A stretch of DNA of 64,000 bases, taken from assembly GCF_029714205.1 (NCBI RefSeq), contig NZ_CP121648.1, positions 2,932,001 to 2,996,000 of the forward strand, given 5' to 3'. Positions within the stretch are counted from its first letter, which is position 1, and each line of letters begins with the position of its first letter. The position numbers were made by a program, and so were the translations under genes. This document shows positions 1 to 8,241 of this stretch, in pieces. The notes beneath the pieces were generated by a model, which saw only the letters and a list, made by a program, of their open reading frames with translations, had not been told where the DNA came from and did not search any database. The DNA is from Methylobacterium sp. CB376 (GTDB taxonomy: Bacteria > Pseudomonadota > Alphaproteobacteria > Rhizobiales > Beijerinckiaceae).

Positions 1-164
1 AAGCGGATCATCCCGGAGGGGTTCTGCGCCTCCCGGGTGACGAGGCAGGTGCGCTCAGCCCGCGCGCGGCCGCGCCCGATCCCGGCATCGAGGATGTCGG
101 GCGGCAGATCGTCGGGCAGCGAGTCGTCGGGCGACAGGTCTTCGGGGATCGCGGCGTCCTGCAT
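1..164 (-). CDS. ylxR: YlxR/DUF448 RNA-binding protein, 3' end outside the window
   Basis: The first 54 residues of a minus-strand protein are visible; the rest lies beyond base 1. It starts MQDAAIPEDL, has an acidic run, and reaches the phrase ERTCLVTREAQNPSGMIR. That phrase is the hallmark start of the YlxR (DUF448) fold, a small RNA-binding protein encoded between nusA and infB in most bacteria. The ATG at 162-164 is the only good start in frame. It lies about 185 bases downstream of the nusA stop in the same direction, which is a long spacer for this operon and is filled by a tandem repeat. In alphaproteobacteria the gene often carries an extra C-terminal domain, which cannot be checked here. 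Confidence 0.8.
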   Translation of the reverse strand, partial: MQDAAIPEDLSPDDSLPDDLPPDILDAGIGRGRARAERTCLVTREAQNPSGMIR

Positions 165-170
165 GGGGGG

Positions 171-248
171 CCAAGGGTGGGGGCCAAGGGTGGGGGCCAA
201 GGGTGGGGGCCAAGGGTGGCGGGCAAGGGTGGCAGCAAGGGTGGCGGG
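171..248. repeat. 13-bp tandem repeat between nusA and ylxR
   Basis: The unit CCAAGGGTGGGGG begins at 171, 184, 197 and 210, then decays into variant copies at about 223 and 236. The period is 13 bases, not a multiple of three, and the array lies outside both reading frames. It separates nusA from the ylxR start codon, so its length sets the spacer inside the operon. G-rich on the plus strand, therefore C-rich in the transcript. Confidence 0.9.
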
Positions 249-349
249 CACGAGTGGCGGGTCTTGGATGATCGGGGAACGTCGGAGGCGCGGCGCCGGA
301 TCCCATCCCTGCCGCGAGAGGCGGGGCGCCGCGCGGCAGCGGCGGCCGA

Positions 350-1984
350 TCAGGTCGGCTGGCCCTCGGCCTGAGCGGGCTCGGCCTCGGCCTCGTCCTG
401 CTCGGCCTGCTCGTCCTCGGCGGGCGCCTCCTCCGGGGCCTCGATCCAGCCGGCCCGCACGCGGGCGGCCACGATCATCGCCTCGGCCTCGGCGCGGGAG
501 AGGTCGAACCCGTCGAGGTAGCCCGGGTGACGCACCGCCTCGGGCCCGCGGCCCTCGGTGTAGCCGACGAGATCGTCGGTGGCGCATCCGGCCAGGTCCT
601 CGACCGTGCGCACCTCGTTCTCGCCGAGCGCCACCATCATGGGCGTGGTGATGCCGTCGATCTCGCGCAGCTCGTCCTCGACGCCGAGTTCGCGGCGGCG
701 CGCGTCGTTCTCGGCCTCGATCCGGGCGAGGTATTCCTGGGCCCGGCTCTGGATCTCGGCCCCGGTCTCCTCGTCGAGTCCCTGGATGTTGGCGATGTCG
801 CCCGGCTCGACGTAGGCGATCTCCTCGACGGAGCGGAAGCCCTCCGCGGCCAGGAGCTGGCCGACCGTCTCGTCGACGTCGAGCGCCTGCATGAAGGTGT
901 TGGTGCGCTCGACGAACTCCTTCTGCCGGCGCTCGGATTCCTCGGCCTCGGTCAGGATGTCGATGTCCCAGCCGGTGAGCTGGGAGGCGAGCCGCACGTT
1001 CTGGCCGCGGCGGCCGATCGCCAGCGAGAGCTGGTCGTCCGGCACCACCACCTCGATGCGGTCGGCCTCCTCGTCGAGCACGACCTTGACCACCTCGGCC
1101 GGCTGGAGCGCGTTGACGATGAAGGTCGCCTGGTCCTGCGACCACGGGATGATGTCGATCTTCTCGCCCTGCAGCTCGCCGACCACGGCCTGGACGCGCG
1201 AGCCGCGCATGCCGACGCAGGCGCCGACCGGGTCGATCGAGGAGTCGCGCGAGATGACCGCGATCTTGGCGCGCGAGCCCGGATCGCGGGCCACCGCCTT
1301 CACCTCGACGATGCCGTCGTAGATCTCGGGCACCTCCTGGGCGAAGAGCTTCGCCATGAATTGCGGGTGCGAGCGGGACAGGAAGATCTGCGGCCCGCGC
1401 ACCTCGCGGCGCACGTCGAACAGGTAGGCGCGGATGCGGTCCCCCGGCCGGAAGGTCTCGCGCGGGATCGATTCGTCGCGGCGCACGATGCCCTCGCCGC
1501 GGCCGAGATCCACGATGGTGTTGCCGTACTCGACGCGCTTGACGAGGCCGTTCACGATCTCGCCGATGCGGTCCTTGTACTCCTCGTACTGGCGGTCGCG
1601 CTCGGCGTCGCGGACCTTCTGAACGATGACCTGCTTGGCCGACTGGGCGGCGACGCGGCCGAAATCGAAGGGCGGCAGGGTGTCGGCGATGACGTCGCCG
1701 ATCTGGGCTGCCGGGTTGTGCCGGCGGGCGGTCTCGAGGTCGATCTCGCGGGCATCGTTCTCCACCTGCTCCACCACCAGGAGGTGGCGCGAGAGGCGCA
1801 GCGCGCCGGTGCGGGGGTCGATCTCGGCATGGACGTCGGTCTCGGCGCCGTAGCGCGAGCGGGCGGCCTTGGCGATGGCCTCCTCCATCGCCCCGATCAC
1901 GATGGACCGGTCGATGACCTTCTCGCGGGCGACGGCGTCGGCGATCTGGAGCAGTTCGAGTCGGTTGGCGCTGACGACGGCCAT
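350..1984 (-). CDS. nusA: Transcription termination/antitermination factor NusA
   Basis: This 544-residue protein is the essential RNA polymerase-associated factor that modulates pausing, termination and antitermination. Domains in order: N-terminal polymerase-binding domain (about 1-125), S1 domain (about 130-200, [19 protein letters not shown]), KH1 and KH2 (about 205-345) with [14 protein letters not shown] and [15 protein letters not shown], then two acidic helix-hairpin repeats (about 360-500). The tail, rich in Glu, Ala and Gln, ends [14 protein letters not shown]. Length and the extra acidic repeats fit alphaproteobacterial NusA. The ATG at 1984 lies 69 bases after the rimP stop, in the same direction, so the two form an operon that continues to ylxR. 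Confidence 0.97.
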   Translation of the reverse strand: MAVVSANRLELLQIADAVAREKVIDRSIVIGAMEEAIAKAARSRYGAETDVHAEIDPRTGALRLSRHLLVVEQVENDAREIDLETARRHNPAAQIGDVIADTLPPFDFGRVAAQSAKQVIVQKVRDAERDRQYEEYKDRIGEIVNGLVKRVEYGNTIVDLGRGEGIVRRDESIPRETFRPGDRIRAYLFDVRREVRGPQIFLSRSHPQFMAKLFAQEVPEIYDGIVEVKAVARDPGSRAKIAVISRDSSIDPVGACVGMRGSRVQAVVGELQGEKIDIIPWSQDQATFIVNALQPAEVVKVVLDEEADRIEVVVPDDQLSLAIGRRGQNVRLASQLTGWDIDILTEAEESERRQKEFVERTNTFMQALDVDETVGQLLAAEGFRSVEEIAYVEPGDIANIQGLDEETGAEIQSRAQEYLARIEAENDARRRELGVEDELREIDGITTPMMVALGENEVRTVEDLAGCATDDLVGYTEGRGPEAVRHPGYLDGFDLSRAEAEAMIVAARVRAGWIEAPEEAPAEDEQAEQDEAEAEPAQAEGQPT

Positions 1985-2053
1985 GGCTGCTGATCCTTCC
2001 CTGGATTCGAGGGCGCCTCGCGGCGCGGATGCCGTTTCGTGTGCGTGGTGCGG

Positions 2054-2659
2054 TCAGAGGGGCGCGCCGGGCGCCTCGTCCTCGCCCTCCTCATCCTGCG
2101 CCGGGGCCGAGCCGCGGCGCAGGGATTCGCGGATGAGGTCGTCGGTGAGCACGAGGTGCGCCTCCCCGATATCGGCGAGGCGCAGCTCGTAGGAGGCGGG
2201 CGTCCCCTCCTTCGCGTCGGGCAGGTCGATGCGCACGGTCGCGCCCTCGGGCGCCCGGATGAGGCCGCGGAAGCGCTTGCGCCCCTCCAGCGGCACCGCG
2301 AGCTCCACCTTGGCCTCGTGCCCCGCCCAGCGGGCGAAGTCGCCGGCGCGCACCAGCGGCCGGTCGATGCCGGGCGAGGAGATCTCCAGGTGATAGGCCC
2401 GGCCGATCGGGTCGTCGACGTCGAGGAGCGGCGAGATGGTGCGGCTCACCGCCTCGCAATCCTCGACCGTCATGGTGCCGTCCGGCCGCTCGGCCATGAT
2501 CTGGACCGTGCAGCCGTTCTGGCCGGTGACCCGCACCCGCACGAGGCGGAAGCCGAGCCCTTCGAGCGAGGGCTCGACGATCTGCGCCACGCGGGCGGCG
2601 ACGCCGGTCTCGGTGATGAGCCGCTTCTCGGTCGCGTGATGGTCTGGGGCGTCGGTCAT
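2054..2659 (-). CDS. rimP: Ribosome maturation factor RimP
   Basis: RimP assists maturation of the 30S subunit. The 201-residue protein from ATG 2659 begins [17 protein letters not shown] and shows the two RimP domains: an N-terminal alpha/beta domain with [16 protein letters not shown] and [16 protein letters not shown], the family signature [12 protein letters not shown] at about 100-112, and a C-terminal SH3-like domain. The frame is open 32 codons further upstream, but those codons cross the leader terminator hairpin and do not resemble RimP, so the internal ATG was chosen. The acidic tail after residue 180 ([11 protein letters not shown]) is common in this group. First gene of the rimP-nusA-ylxR operon. 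Confidence 0.95.
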   Translation of the reverse strand: MTDAPDHHATEKRLITETGVAARVAQIVEPSLEGLGFRLVRVRVTGQNGCTVQIMAERPDGTMTVEDCEAVSRTISPLLDVDDPIGRAYHLEISSPGIDRPLVRAGDFARWAGHEAKVELAVPLEGRKRFRGLIRAPEGATVRIDLPDAKEGTPASYELRLADIGEAHLVLTDDLIRESLRRGSAPAQDEEGEDEAPGAPL

Positions 2660-2727
2660 GGTGCTCGCCGGGGCGTCCTCGGGGACGGGCTGGCGTTCCG
2701 CTCGCGCTCGCCCGAGGCCGCGGCAAT

Positions 2728-2757
2728 AAAAAAGAGCGGGTCCCGAGGGGCCCACTC
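2728..2757 (-). terminator. Attenuator-like intrinsic terminator in the rimP leader
   Basis: On the minus strand the sequence GAGTGGGCCCCTCGGGACCC continues into CGCTCTTTTTT: a stem of nine pairs with one mismatch and a four-base loop, followed by six Ts. It lies between the predicted promoter (2801-2829) and the rimP start at 2659, so it interrupts the leader of its own operon. A leader terminator upstream of the rimP-nusA operon suggests feedback by NusA or similar factors; that part is inference. Confidence 0.75.
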
Positions 2758-2800
2758 CCGCACCGCAGCCTCATCGACCGCGAACAGAACTGATGGCGGA

Positions 2801-2829
2801 GAGATAGTCCCACCGCGCGAAAAATGCAA
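2801..2829 (-). promoter_or_regulatory. Sigma-70-type promoter of the rimP-nusA operon
   Basis: Reading the minus strand, TTGCAT (2829-2824) is followed after exactly 17 bases by TATCTC (2806-2801). Transcription would start near 2794, about 40 bases before the leader hairpin. The match to the -35/-10 pattern and its position relative to the hairpin are seen in the sequence; activity is inferred. Confidence 0.6.
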
Positions 2830-2911
2830 GCAGACCGGCCACGACGCCCGCGGCGTTCGGCCGCCCGGCCGGCGCCGCCAAGATCGGGACGGAGCGCCCG
2901 CCGAGACTCCG

Positions 2912-2940
2912 TTGACACTCCCCCCGGAAGCAGTCAATCC
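2912..2940 (+). promoter_or_regulatory. Possible promoter for the membrane protein at 2974
   Basis: A perfect -35 hexamer TTGACA at 2912-2917 is followed after 17 bases by CAATCC, a poor -10. The start codon follows at 2974. Only the -35 half is convincing. Confidence 0.35.
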
Positions 2941-2973
2941 AGTGTGACTTCATCCAAAAGCCGGGGCTGCGGG

Positions 2974-3720
2974 ATGAACCCTGTCGAATATCTCCGGGAT
3001 TTCGCCAAGCAATACCCCACTCAGGGTGCGATTCTCGCCTCGGCAATCGCCTGCTTCGCGGCGGTGGCGCTCATCGAGCAGTTCGGGACGCGGCTCGAGA
3101 GCGCGATTCCCGCGGTCGTCTACGTCCTCGCGGTCGGGGTCGTGCTCTTTCTGCTGGTGAGATTCCTCAGCGAGCCGATCGCGCAGCGCGCTTCGGGCTG
3201 GTTCATCGCGCTGCTGATCGTCGCGTGGCTGCCGCTCTTCGTGTGGAGCCGGTCCCGGCCCGAGAATGAGCGGCTCGCCTGCGTCGTGTATTTCTGGCTA
3301 CCCTGCCGCATCGCCGCCGACGCCGCCGCCTCGCAGGCGCAAGCCGCGCCGCCGGCCGGCATGCCGGCACCTGCGAAGCCGGCCGGCGCGACGGCAGCTC
3401 TGGCCGGTCCGGCCGCCGAGGCCAGGGCGAAGTACCAAGTCTACATCCAGTTCGCGGGCTTCCCGCGGCCCGCCATCGCGGCCCTCGCCAACGCCCTGGC
3501 GGCCCAGGGCTGGGCCGTGCAGGGGGCCGGTGCCGGCGGCGAGCGGGTCGCGGCCGCCGCGACCCTCGCCGAGGTGCGCTACGGCGACCCCGCCGCCAAG
3601 CCCGCCGCCGAGGCGCTCGCCGCCGCCCTCAATCAGAGCGGGATCGTCCCCAGGACCGTCAGGGCGGTCCCGCTGGCGATCATCAGGCCGAACGTGCTGG
3701 AAGTCTGGATCGGGCAGTAG
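2974..3720 (+). CDS. Unknown three-helix membrane protein
   Basis: A 248-residue protein that I do not recognise. It has a short cytoplasmic start (MNPVEYLRDFAKQYPTQ), three hydrophobic helices at about 18-37, 45-70 and 77-94, then a long Ala/Pro-rich linker (about 115-150) and a compact C-terminal part (about 155-248). The C-terminal part repeats the theme of paired residue scoring seen in SPOR-like or LytR-C-like domains, but no firm family match can be made by eye. The frame is open further upstream without homology-like sequence; ATG 2974 was chosen because the hydrophobic profile starts there and a TTGACA box precedes it. It is divergent from rimP and faces the urt operon tail to tail. 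Confidence 0.75.
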   Translation: MNPVEYLRDFAKQYPTQGAILASAIACFAAVALIEQFGTRLESAIPAVVYVLAVGVVLFLLVRFLSEPIAQRASGWFIALLIVAWLPLFVWSRSRPENERLACVVYFWLPCRIAADAAASQAQAAPPAGMPAPAKPAGATAALAGPAAEARAKYQVYIQFAGFPRPAIAALANALAAQGWAVQGAGAGGERVAAAATLAEVRYGDPAAKPAAEALAAALNQSGIVPRTVRAVPLAIIRPNVLEVWIGQ

Positions 3721-3753
3721 CGCGGCGCCCCGCGGGCGCGCCGCGGCGGCGGC

Positions 3754-4449
3754 TCACACCGACAGCCAGCGCCGCACCTGCGCCTCGACCATCTCGGATC
3801 TCGGCCCGGCCTCCACCACCTGCCCGCGATCCATCACGGCGTAACTGTCGCACAGGTCGCGCGCCCACTCGAAATACTGCTCGACGAGGACGATCGCCAT
3901 CTCGCCCTTGCCGCGCAGGTAGTCGATCGCCCGGCCGATATCCTTGATGATCGAGGGCTGGATGCCCTCGGTGGGCTCGTCGAGGACGAGGAGGCGCGGG
4001 CGGGTCACCAGGGCCCGACCGATCGCGAGCTGCTGCTGCTGGCCGCCGGAGAGGTCGCCGCCGCGGCGCCAGAGCATGTCCTTCAGCACCGGGAACAGGT
4101 CGTAGATCTCCGCCGGCACGTAGCGGTCGCGGCGCGTCAAGGGCGCGAACCCGGTCTCCAGGTTCTCCTTGACGGTGAGCAGCGGGAAGATCTCGCGGCC
4201 CTGGGGCACGAAGGCGACGCCCCGGCGCGCGCGGTCGTAGGGGGGAAGCCGGCTGATCTCCTCGCTGGCCAGCCGCACCGCGCCCTTCGAGACCGGCTGC
4301 TGGCCCACGATGGCGCGCATCAGCGAGGTCTTTCCGACGCCGTTGCGGCCGAGCACGGCCGTCACCTTGCCGACCTCGGCGGTGAGGGAGACGCCGCGCA
4401 GGGCCTGCGCCGCGCCGTAATGCAGGTCGATCGCCTCGACGGTGAGCAT
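3754..4449 (-). CDS. urtE: Urea ABC transporter ATPase UrtE
   Basis: This 231-residue ATPase is one of the two nucleotide-binding subunits of the urea importer and acts on the cytoplasmic face of the membrane. Visible motifs are Walker A GRNGVGKTS (about 36-44), the Q-loop region FVPQGREIFPLLTV, signature LSGGQQQQLAIGRAL, Walker B LLVLDEPTEG and the switch His region VLVEQYFEWA. The phrase LDEPTEGIQPSIIKDIG is typical of UrtE as against amino-acid LivF proteins. It starts 14 bases after urtD stops and ends the operon. Confidence 0.94.
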   Translation of the reverse strand: MLTVEAIDLHYGAAQALRGVSLTAEVGKVTAVLGRNGVGKTSLMRAIVGQQPVSKGAVRLASEEISRLPPYDRARRGVAFVPQGREIFPLLTVKENLETGFAPLTRRDRYVPAEIYDLFPVLKDMLWRRGGDLSGGQQQQLAIGRALVTRPRLLVLDEPTEGIQPSIIKDIGRAIDYLRGKGEMAIVLVEQYFEWARDLCDSYAVMDRGQVVEAGPRSEMVEAQVRRWLSV

Positions 4450-4463
4450 GCTGCCGGACCCCC

Positions 4464-5258
4464 TCAGCGGCCGAGATAGACCTCGACCACCCGCGGGTCG
4501 GCCGAGACGGAATCGATCGAGCCCTCGGCCAGCACCGCGCCCTCGTGCAGGCAGGTGACGCGGCAGCCGAGGGCGCGCACGAAGTGCATGTCGTGCTCGA
4601 CCACGATCACCGCGTGGTCGCGGGCGATGCGCCGCAGCAGCGCGGCGGTCGCCTCGGTCTCCGCGTCGGTCATGCCGGCCACCGGCTCGTCCACGAGGAG
4701 CAGCTTCGGGTCCTGCGCCAGCAGCATGCCGATCTCCAGCCACTGCTTCTGGCCGTGGGAGAGGTCGGCGGCCGGCCGCGCCCGGTGCGCCAGCAGGCCG
4801 GTCGTGCCGAGGATCGCGTCGATGCGCTCCGCCTCGACCCGGTTGCGCCAGCCGAACAGCGAGGCGGTGGCGCCGCGCGGCCCCTTGAGGGCGAGCAGGA
4901 TGTTGTCCGCCACGCTGTGGCTCTCGAACACGGTCGGCTTCTGGAACTTCCGGCCGATGCCGAGTTCGGCGATGTCCGCCTCGTCCATGCGGGTGAGGTC
5001 GTGCACGCCGTCGAACATGACGGTGCCGGAATCCGGCCGCGTCTTGCCGGTGATGCAATCCATCATGGTGGTCTTGCCGGCCCCGTTCGGGCCGATGATG
5101 GCGCGCATCTCGCCGGGCATCAGGGTCAGCGACAGGCCGCGCAGGGCGCGGTAGCCGTCGAACGTGACCCGGATGTCATCGACGTAGAGGAGCGTGCTGG
5201 TGAGGCGCCGCTCCTGGGCGGGACCCGCCGGGGGGTCGAGGGCGATCGCCGCGCTCAT
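4464..5258 (-). CDS. urtD: Urea ABC transporter ATPase UrtD
   Basis: A 264-residue LivG-type ATPase, partner of UrtE. Motifs: Walker A IGPNGAGKTTMMD (about 56-68), the phrase GRKFQKPTVFESHSVADNIL of the Q-loop region, signature LSHGQKQWLEIGMLLAQ, Walker B LLLVDEPVAGMTDAET and the switch region VIVVEHDMHFVRAL. LSHGQKQWLEIGM is diagnostic for UrtD. Its ATG overlaps the urtC stop by four bases (ATGA), showing translational coupling. Confidence 0.95.
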   Translation of the reverse strand: MSAAIALDPPAGPAQERRLTSTLLYVDDIRVTFDGYRALRGLSLTLMPGEMRAIIGPNGAGKTTMMDCITGKTRPDSGTVMFDGVHDLTRMDEADIAELGIGRKFQKPTVFESHSVADNILLALKGPRGATASLFGWRNRVEAERIDAILGTTGLLAHRARPAADLSHGQKQWLEIGMLLAQDPKLLLVDEPVAGMTDAETEATAALLRRIARDHAVIVVEHDMHFVRALGCRVTCLHEGAVLAEGSIDSVSADPRVVEVYLGR

Positions 5259-6409
5259 GAGCCGCGTCCTTCCTCGGCGAGGGCCGGCTCGACCTCCCCC
5301 GGCGCCGGCCCGGGCAGGGTCGCCCGCGCGCGCCGGCTCCCGAGCCGCTCGACGAGCGTGCCCACGATGCCGCGCGGCAGGAACAGGGTGACGACGACGA
5401 AGAGGGCGCCGAGCATGAACAGCCAGGCGTCCGGCATCGCGCCGGTGAGGAGCGTCTTGGCGTAGTTGACGAGGACGCCGCCGAGGGCGGCCCCGACCAG
5501 GGTGCCGCGGCCGCCGACCGCGACCCAGATCACCGCCTCGATGGAGTTGGCCGGCGTGAACTCGGACGGGTTGATGATGCCGACCTGCGGCACGTAGAGG
5601 GCGCCGGCCACGCCCGCCATCATGGCCGAGACCGTGAAGGCCAGGACCTTGAAGTGGGCCGTGCGGTAGCCGAGGAAGCGCGTGCGCGATTCCGCGTCGC
5701 GGATCGCGATCAGCACCTTGCCGTAGGCGGAGGTCGTCATGACGCGGGCGACCAGGTAGGCGAGCGCCAGGGCGGCGGCGGTGAGGACGAACAGCGTCAC
5801 CCGGGTGCCCTGCGCCTGCACGTTGAAGCCCAGGATGTCCTTGAAGTCGGTGAGCCCGTTATTGCCGCCGAGGCCCATGTCGTTGCGGAAGAAGGCGAGC
5901 ATCAGCGCGAAGGTCATCGCCTGGGTGATGATCGACAGGTAGACCCCGGTCACCCGCGAGCGGAAGGCGAGCCAGCCGAACACGAAGGCGAGCAGGCCCG
6001 GCACCAGCAGCACCATCAGCGCCGCGAAGGGGAACCAGTCGAAGCCGTGCCAGTACCAGGGCAGGTCCTTCCAGTTCAGGAAGACCATGAAGTCGGGCAG
6101 GATCGGGTGGCCGTAGACGCCGCGCGGGCCGATCTGGCGCATCAGGTACATGCCCATCGCGTAGCCGCCGAGGGCGAAGAAGGCGCCGTGGCCGAGGGAC
6201 AGGATGCCGCAATAGCCCCAGACGAGGTCGAGGCTGAGCGCCAGGATCGCGTAGCAGAGGTACTTGCCCATCAGCGAGACCGCGTAGGTGGGCACGTTCG
6301 CCGCCGAGCCCTCGACGGTCGCGAGGTTGAGGACCGGCACCGCCACCGCGAAGGCGAGGAGGACGGCGAGGAAGACCCAGCCCTTCCGGTCGATCAGGGT
6401 CATGCTCAC
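5255..6409 (-). CDS. urtC: Urea ABC transporter permease UrtC
   Basis: A 384-residue LivM-type inner-membrane permease with about ten hydrophobic segments. Typical stretches are DLVWGYCGILSLGHGAFFALGGYAMGMYL near residue 65-90 (split here by segment), TGVYLSIITQAMTFALML and AFFRNDMGLGGNNGLTDFKD, the last being characteristic of UrtC. It overlaps urtB upstream and urtD downstream by four bases each. The extra extracytoplasmic stretch around residues 95-125 (WKDLPWYWHGFDWF) is usual in this subfamily. Confidence 0.94.
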   Translation of the reverse strand: MSMTLIDRKGWVFLAVLLAFAVAVPVLNLATVEGSAANVPTYAVSLMGKYLCYAILALSLDLVWGYCGILSLGHGAFFALGGYAMGMYLMRQIGPRGVYGHPILPDFMVFLNWKDLPWYWHGFDWFPFAALMVLLVPGLLAFVFGWLAFRSRVTGVYLSIITQAMTFALMLAFFRNDMGLGGNNGLTDFKDILGFNVQAQGTRVTLFVLTAAALALAYLVARVMTTSAYGKVLIAIRDAESRTRFLGYRTAHFKVLAFTVSAMMAGVAGALYVPQVGIINPSEFTPANSIEAVIWVAVGGRGTLVGAALGGVLVNYAKTLLTGAMPDAWLFMLGALFVVVTLFLPRGIVGTLVERLGSRRARATLPGPAPGEVEPALAEEGRGS

Positions 6410-8043
6410 GCCTCCACCGCCCGGCCCTTCAGCGCGAACAGGCCGCGCGGGCGCTTCTGGATGAACAACACGATGAAGATCAGGAGCAGGATCTTGCCGA
6501 GCACCGCCCCCGCGTAGGGCTCCAGGAACTTGTTCGCGGCGCCGAGGGTCAGGGCCGCGACGAGCGTGCCCCAGAGATTGCCGACGCCGCCGAACACCAC
6601 GACCAGGAAGGAATCGATGATGTAGCTCTGGCCGAGGTTGGGCGAGACGTTGTCGATCTGCGACAGCGCCACGCCCGCGATGCCGGCGATGCCCGAGCCC
6701 AGCCCGAAGGTGAAGGCGTCGATCCAGGGCGTGCGGATGCCCATGGCGGCGGCCATGCGCCGGTTCTGCGTCACCGCCCGGGTCTTCAGGCCGAAGGAGG
6801 TCGCCTTGAGGATCAGGTTGAGCCCGACGAAGACGGCGAGCGCGAAGACCACGATCCAGAGCCGCCCCCAGGTGATCGCGAGGCCGAACACGTCGACGGC
6901 GCCGGACATGTAGGACGGCGCCCCGACCTCGCGGTTGGTCGGCCCGAACAGCGAGCGGACCCCCTGCTGCAGGATCAGGCTGACGCCCCAGGTGGCGAGC
7001 AGCGTCTCGAGCGGCCTGCCGTACAGGAAGCGGATGATGCCCCGCTCGATCACGATGCCGACCGCGCCCGCCACCAGGAAGGCGAGCGGGATGGCGATCG
7101 GCAGCGACCAGTCGAACAGGCCGGGCGCCCGCTGGCGGATCACCTCCTGCACCAGGAAGGTCGTGTAGGCGCCGAGCATCACCATCTCGCCATGCGCCAT
7201 GTTGATGACGCCCATGACCCCGAAGGTGATGGCGAGCCCGATCGCCGCGAGCAGCAGCACCGAGCCGAGGGAGATGCCGTACCAGGCGTTCTGGAGGTTC
7301 GCCAGGATGGCGAGGCGGAACGCGATGCCGGCGACCGCCTTGGCGCCGGCCTCGCGCAGGGCGGCCGGCGCGTCCGCCGGCAGGCCGCGCAGGATCGCGA
7401 GCGCGTCGCCGTCGCCGCGGGCCTGGAGCACCGCCACGGCGGCGACGCGCTGGGCCTCGCTCGCGTCGGGCTTGGCGAGGAGGGCGGCGGCGCGGGCCTC
7501 CTCCAGGGCGCGCCGCACGCCCGCATCGCTCTCGCGGGCGAGCGCCGCGTCGAGGGCCGGCAGGGCGGAGACGTCGCGCGCCTTGAACACCGCGTCCGCG
7601 GCGGCGCGGCGCCGGCCGGCCTCGGGCGCGACCAAGTTGAGGGTGCCCTGCGCGGCGTCGATGGCGCGGCGCACCCGGTTGTTGACGCGCACGGGCCTGA
7701 ACCCCTCCGCGCCCGGCACCGCGGCGCCCGTGCGGGCGAGCGTCAGCGCGGCGCCGTCCCGGATCGCCAGGGCCCGGTCCTCGGGGCGGTACAGGAGCCT
7801 TCCGTCGGCGAGCGCGCCGAGGACGAGGCCGGCCCGCGCGTCGCCGCTCGCGGCGAGCGCGGCGATGCCGGCCTCGATCTCGGCGTAGCTGTCGCTCGCG
7901 AGCCGGGCGTAGGCGGCCTCCGCCGGCGCCGGCGCCGGCGCCGGCGCTTGGGCCTGGGCCTGGGCCTGGGCCTGGGCGTGCGCGGCCGGCAGGGCGGCGG
8001 CGAGGACGACGAGGGTCAGGACGAGGGTGAGCCAGCGACGCAT
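6406..8043 (-). CDS. urtB: Urea ABC transporter permease UrtB with long extracytoplasmic N-domain
   Basis: A 545-residue LivH-type permease. Residues 1-23 are a signal peptide, followed by repeated Ala-Gln and Ala-Pro dipeptides, a helical repeat domain to about 235, and then the membrane part starting LQNAWYGISLGSVLLLAAIG and including VMGVINMAHGEMVMLGAY. The N-terminal domain with Ala-rich helices is normal for proteobacterial UrtB and distinguishes it from LivH. It starts 198 bases downstream of urtA and overlaps urtC by four bases. The repeat behind the signal peptide comes from DNA slippage units and probably varies in length between strains. Confidence 0.93.
   Translation of the reverse strand: MRRWLTLVLTLVVLAAALPAAHAQAQAQAQAQAPAPAPAPAEAAYARLASDSYAEIEAGIAALAASGDARAGLVLGALADGRLLYRPEDRALAIRDGAALTLARTGAAVPGAEGFRPVRVNNRVRRAIDAAQGTLNLVAPEAGRRRAAADAVFKARDVSALPALDAALARESDAGVRRALEEARAAALLAKPDASEAQRVAAVAVLQARGDGDALAILRGLPADAPAALREAGAKAVAGIAFRLAILANLQNAWYGISLGSVLLLAAIGLAITFGVMGVINMAHGEMVMLGAYTTFLVQEVIRQRAPGLFDWSLPIAIPLAFLVAGAVGIVIERGIIRFLYGRPLETLLATWGVSLILQQGVRSLFGPTNREVGAPSYMSGAVDVFGLAITWGRLWIVVFALAVFVGLNLILKATSFGLKTRAVTQNRRMAAAMGIRTPWIDAFTFGLGSGIAGIAGVALSQIDNVSPNLGQSYIIDSFLVVVFGGVGNLWGTLVAALTLGAANKFLEPYAGAVLGKILLLIFIVLFIQKRPRGLFALKGRAVEA
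7921..7978. repeat. Hexanucleotide repeats coding for Ala-Pro and Ala-Gln in urtB
   Basis: About four units of CGCCGG are followed by about four units of CTGGGC. In the urtB frame they give a run of Ala-Pro dipeptides after a run of Ala-Gln dipeptides directly behind the signal peptide. Units of six keep the frame, so copy-number changes would be tolerated. Confidence 0.9.
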
Positions 8044-8149
8044 TCGGTGTTCCGATCGTTGAACCGGGCCGCGCCGCGGATCAGGCGCGAGATCCCTCCC
8101 CGCGCGGCGGAGGGGCCCGCGCCGCGCGGCGCGGGGGGATTGCGCATCA

Positions 8150-8178
8150 CGCGCCGGGCCGGCCCCCGGCCCGGCGCG
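8150..8178 (-). promoter_or_regulatory. Strong hairpin in the urtA-urtB spacer
   Basis: The arms CGCGCCGGGCCGG (8150-8162) and CCGGCCCGGCGCG (8166-8178) are perfectly complementary over 13 bases with a three-base loop. There is no T-run on either strand, so it is not a classic intrinsic terminator. Such hairpins after a solute-binding-protein gene often protect the upstream message and lower expression of the downstream permease genes; that role is inferred. The remaining 198-base spacer shows nothing else. Confidence 0.8.
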
Positions 8179-8241
8179 CGACGGTGGGGGAACGGGAGCC
8201 CGGCGGACCCGCCCGAGGCGCAGCCGCCGGGGAAGGGCGGC

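Noticed and set aside
527..1993. Long plus-strand open frame of 488 codons antisense to nusA
   Set aside because: It mirrors nusA codon structure in GC-rich DNA, has no family-like motif, and nusA is certain. The same holds for other long antisense frames, for example over icd (20731-22113) and over the hisG and hisS regions.
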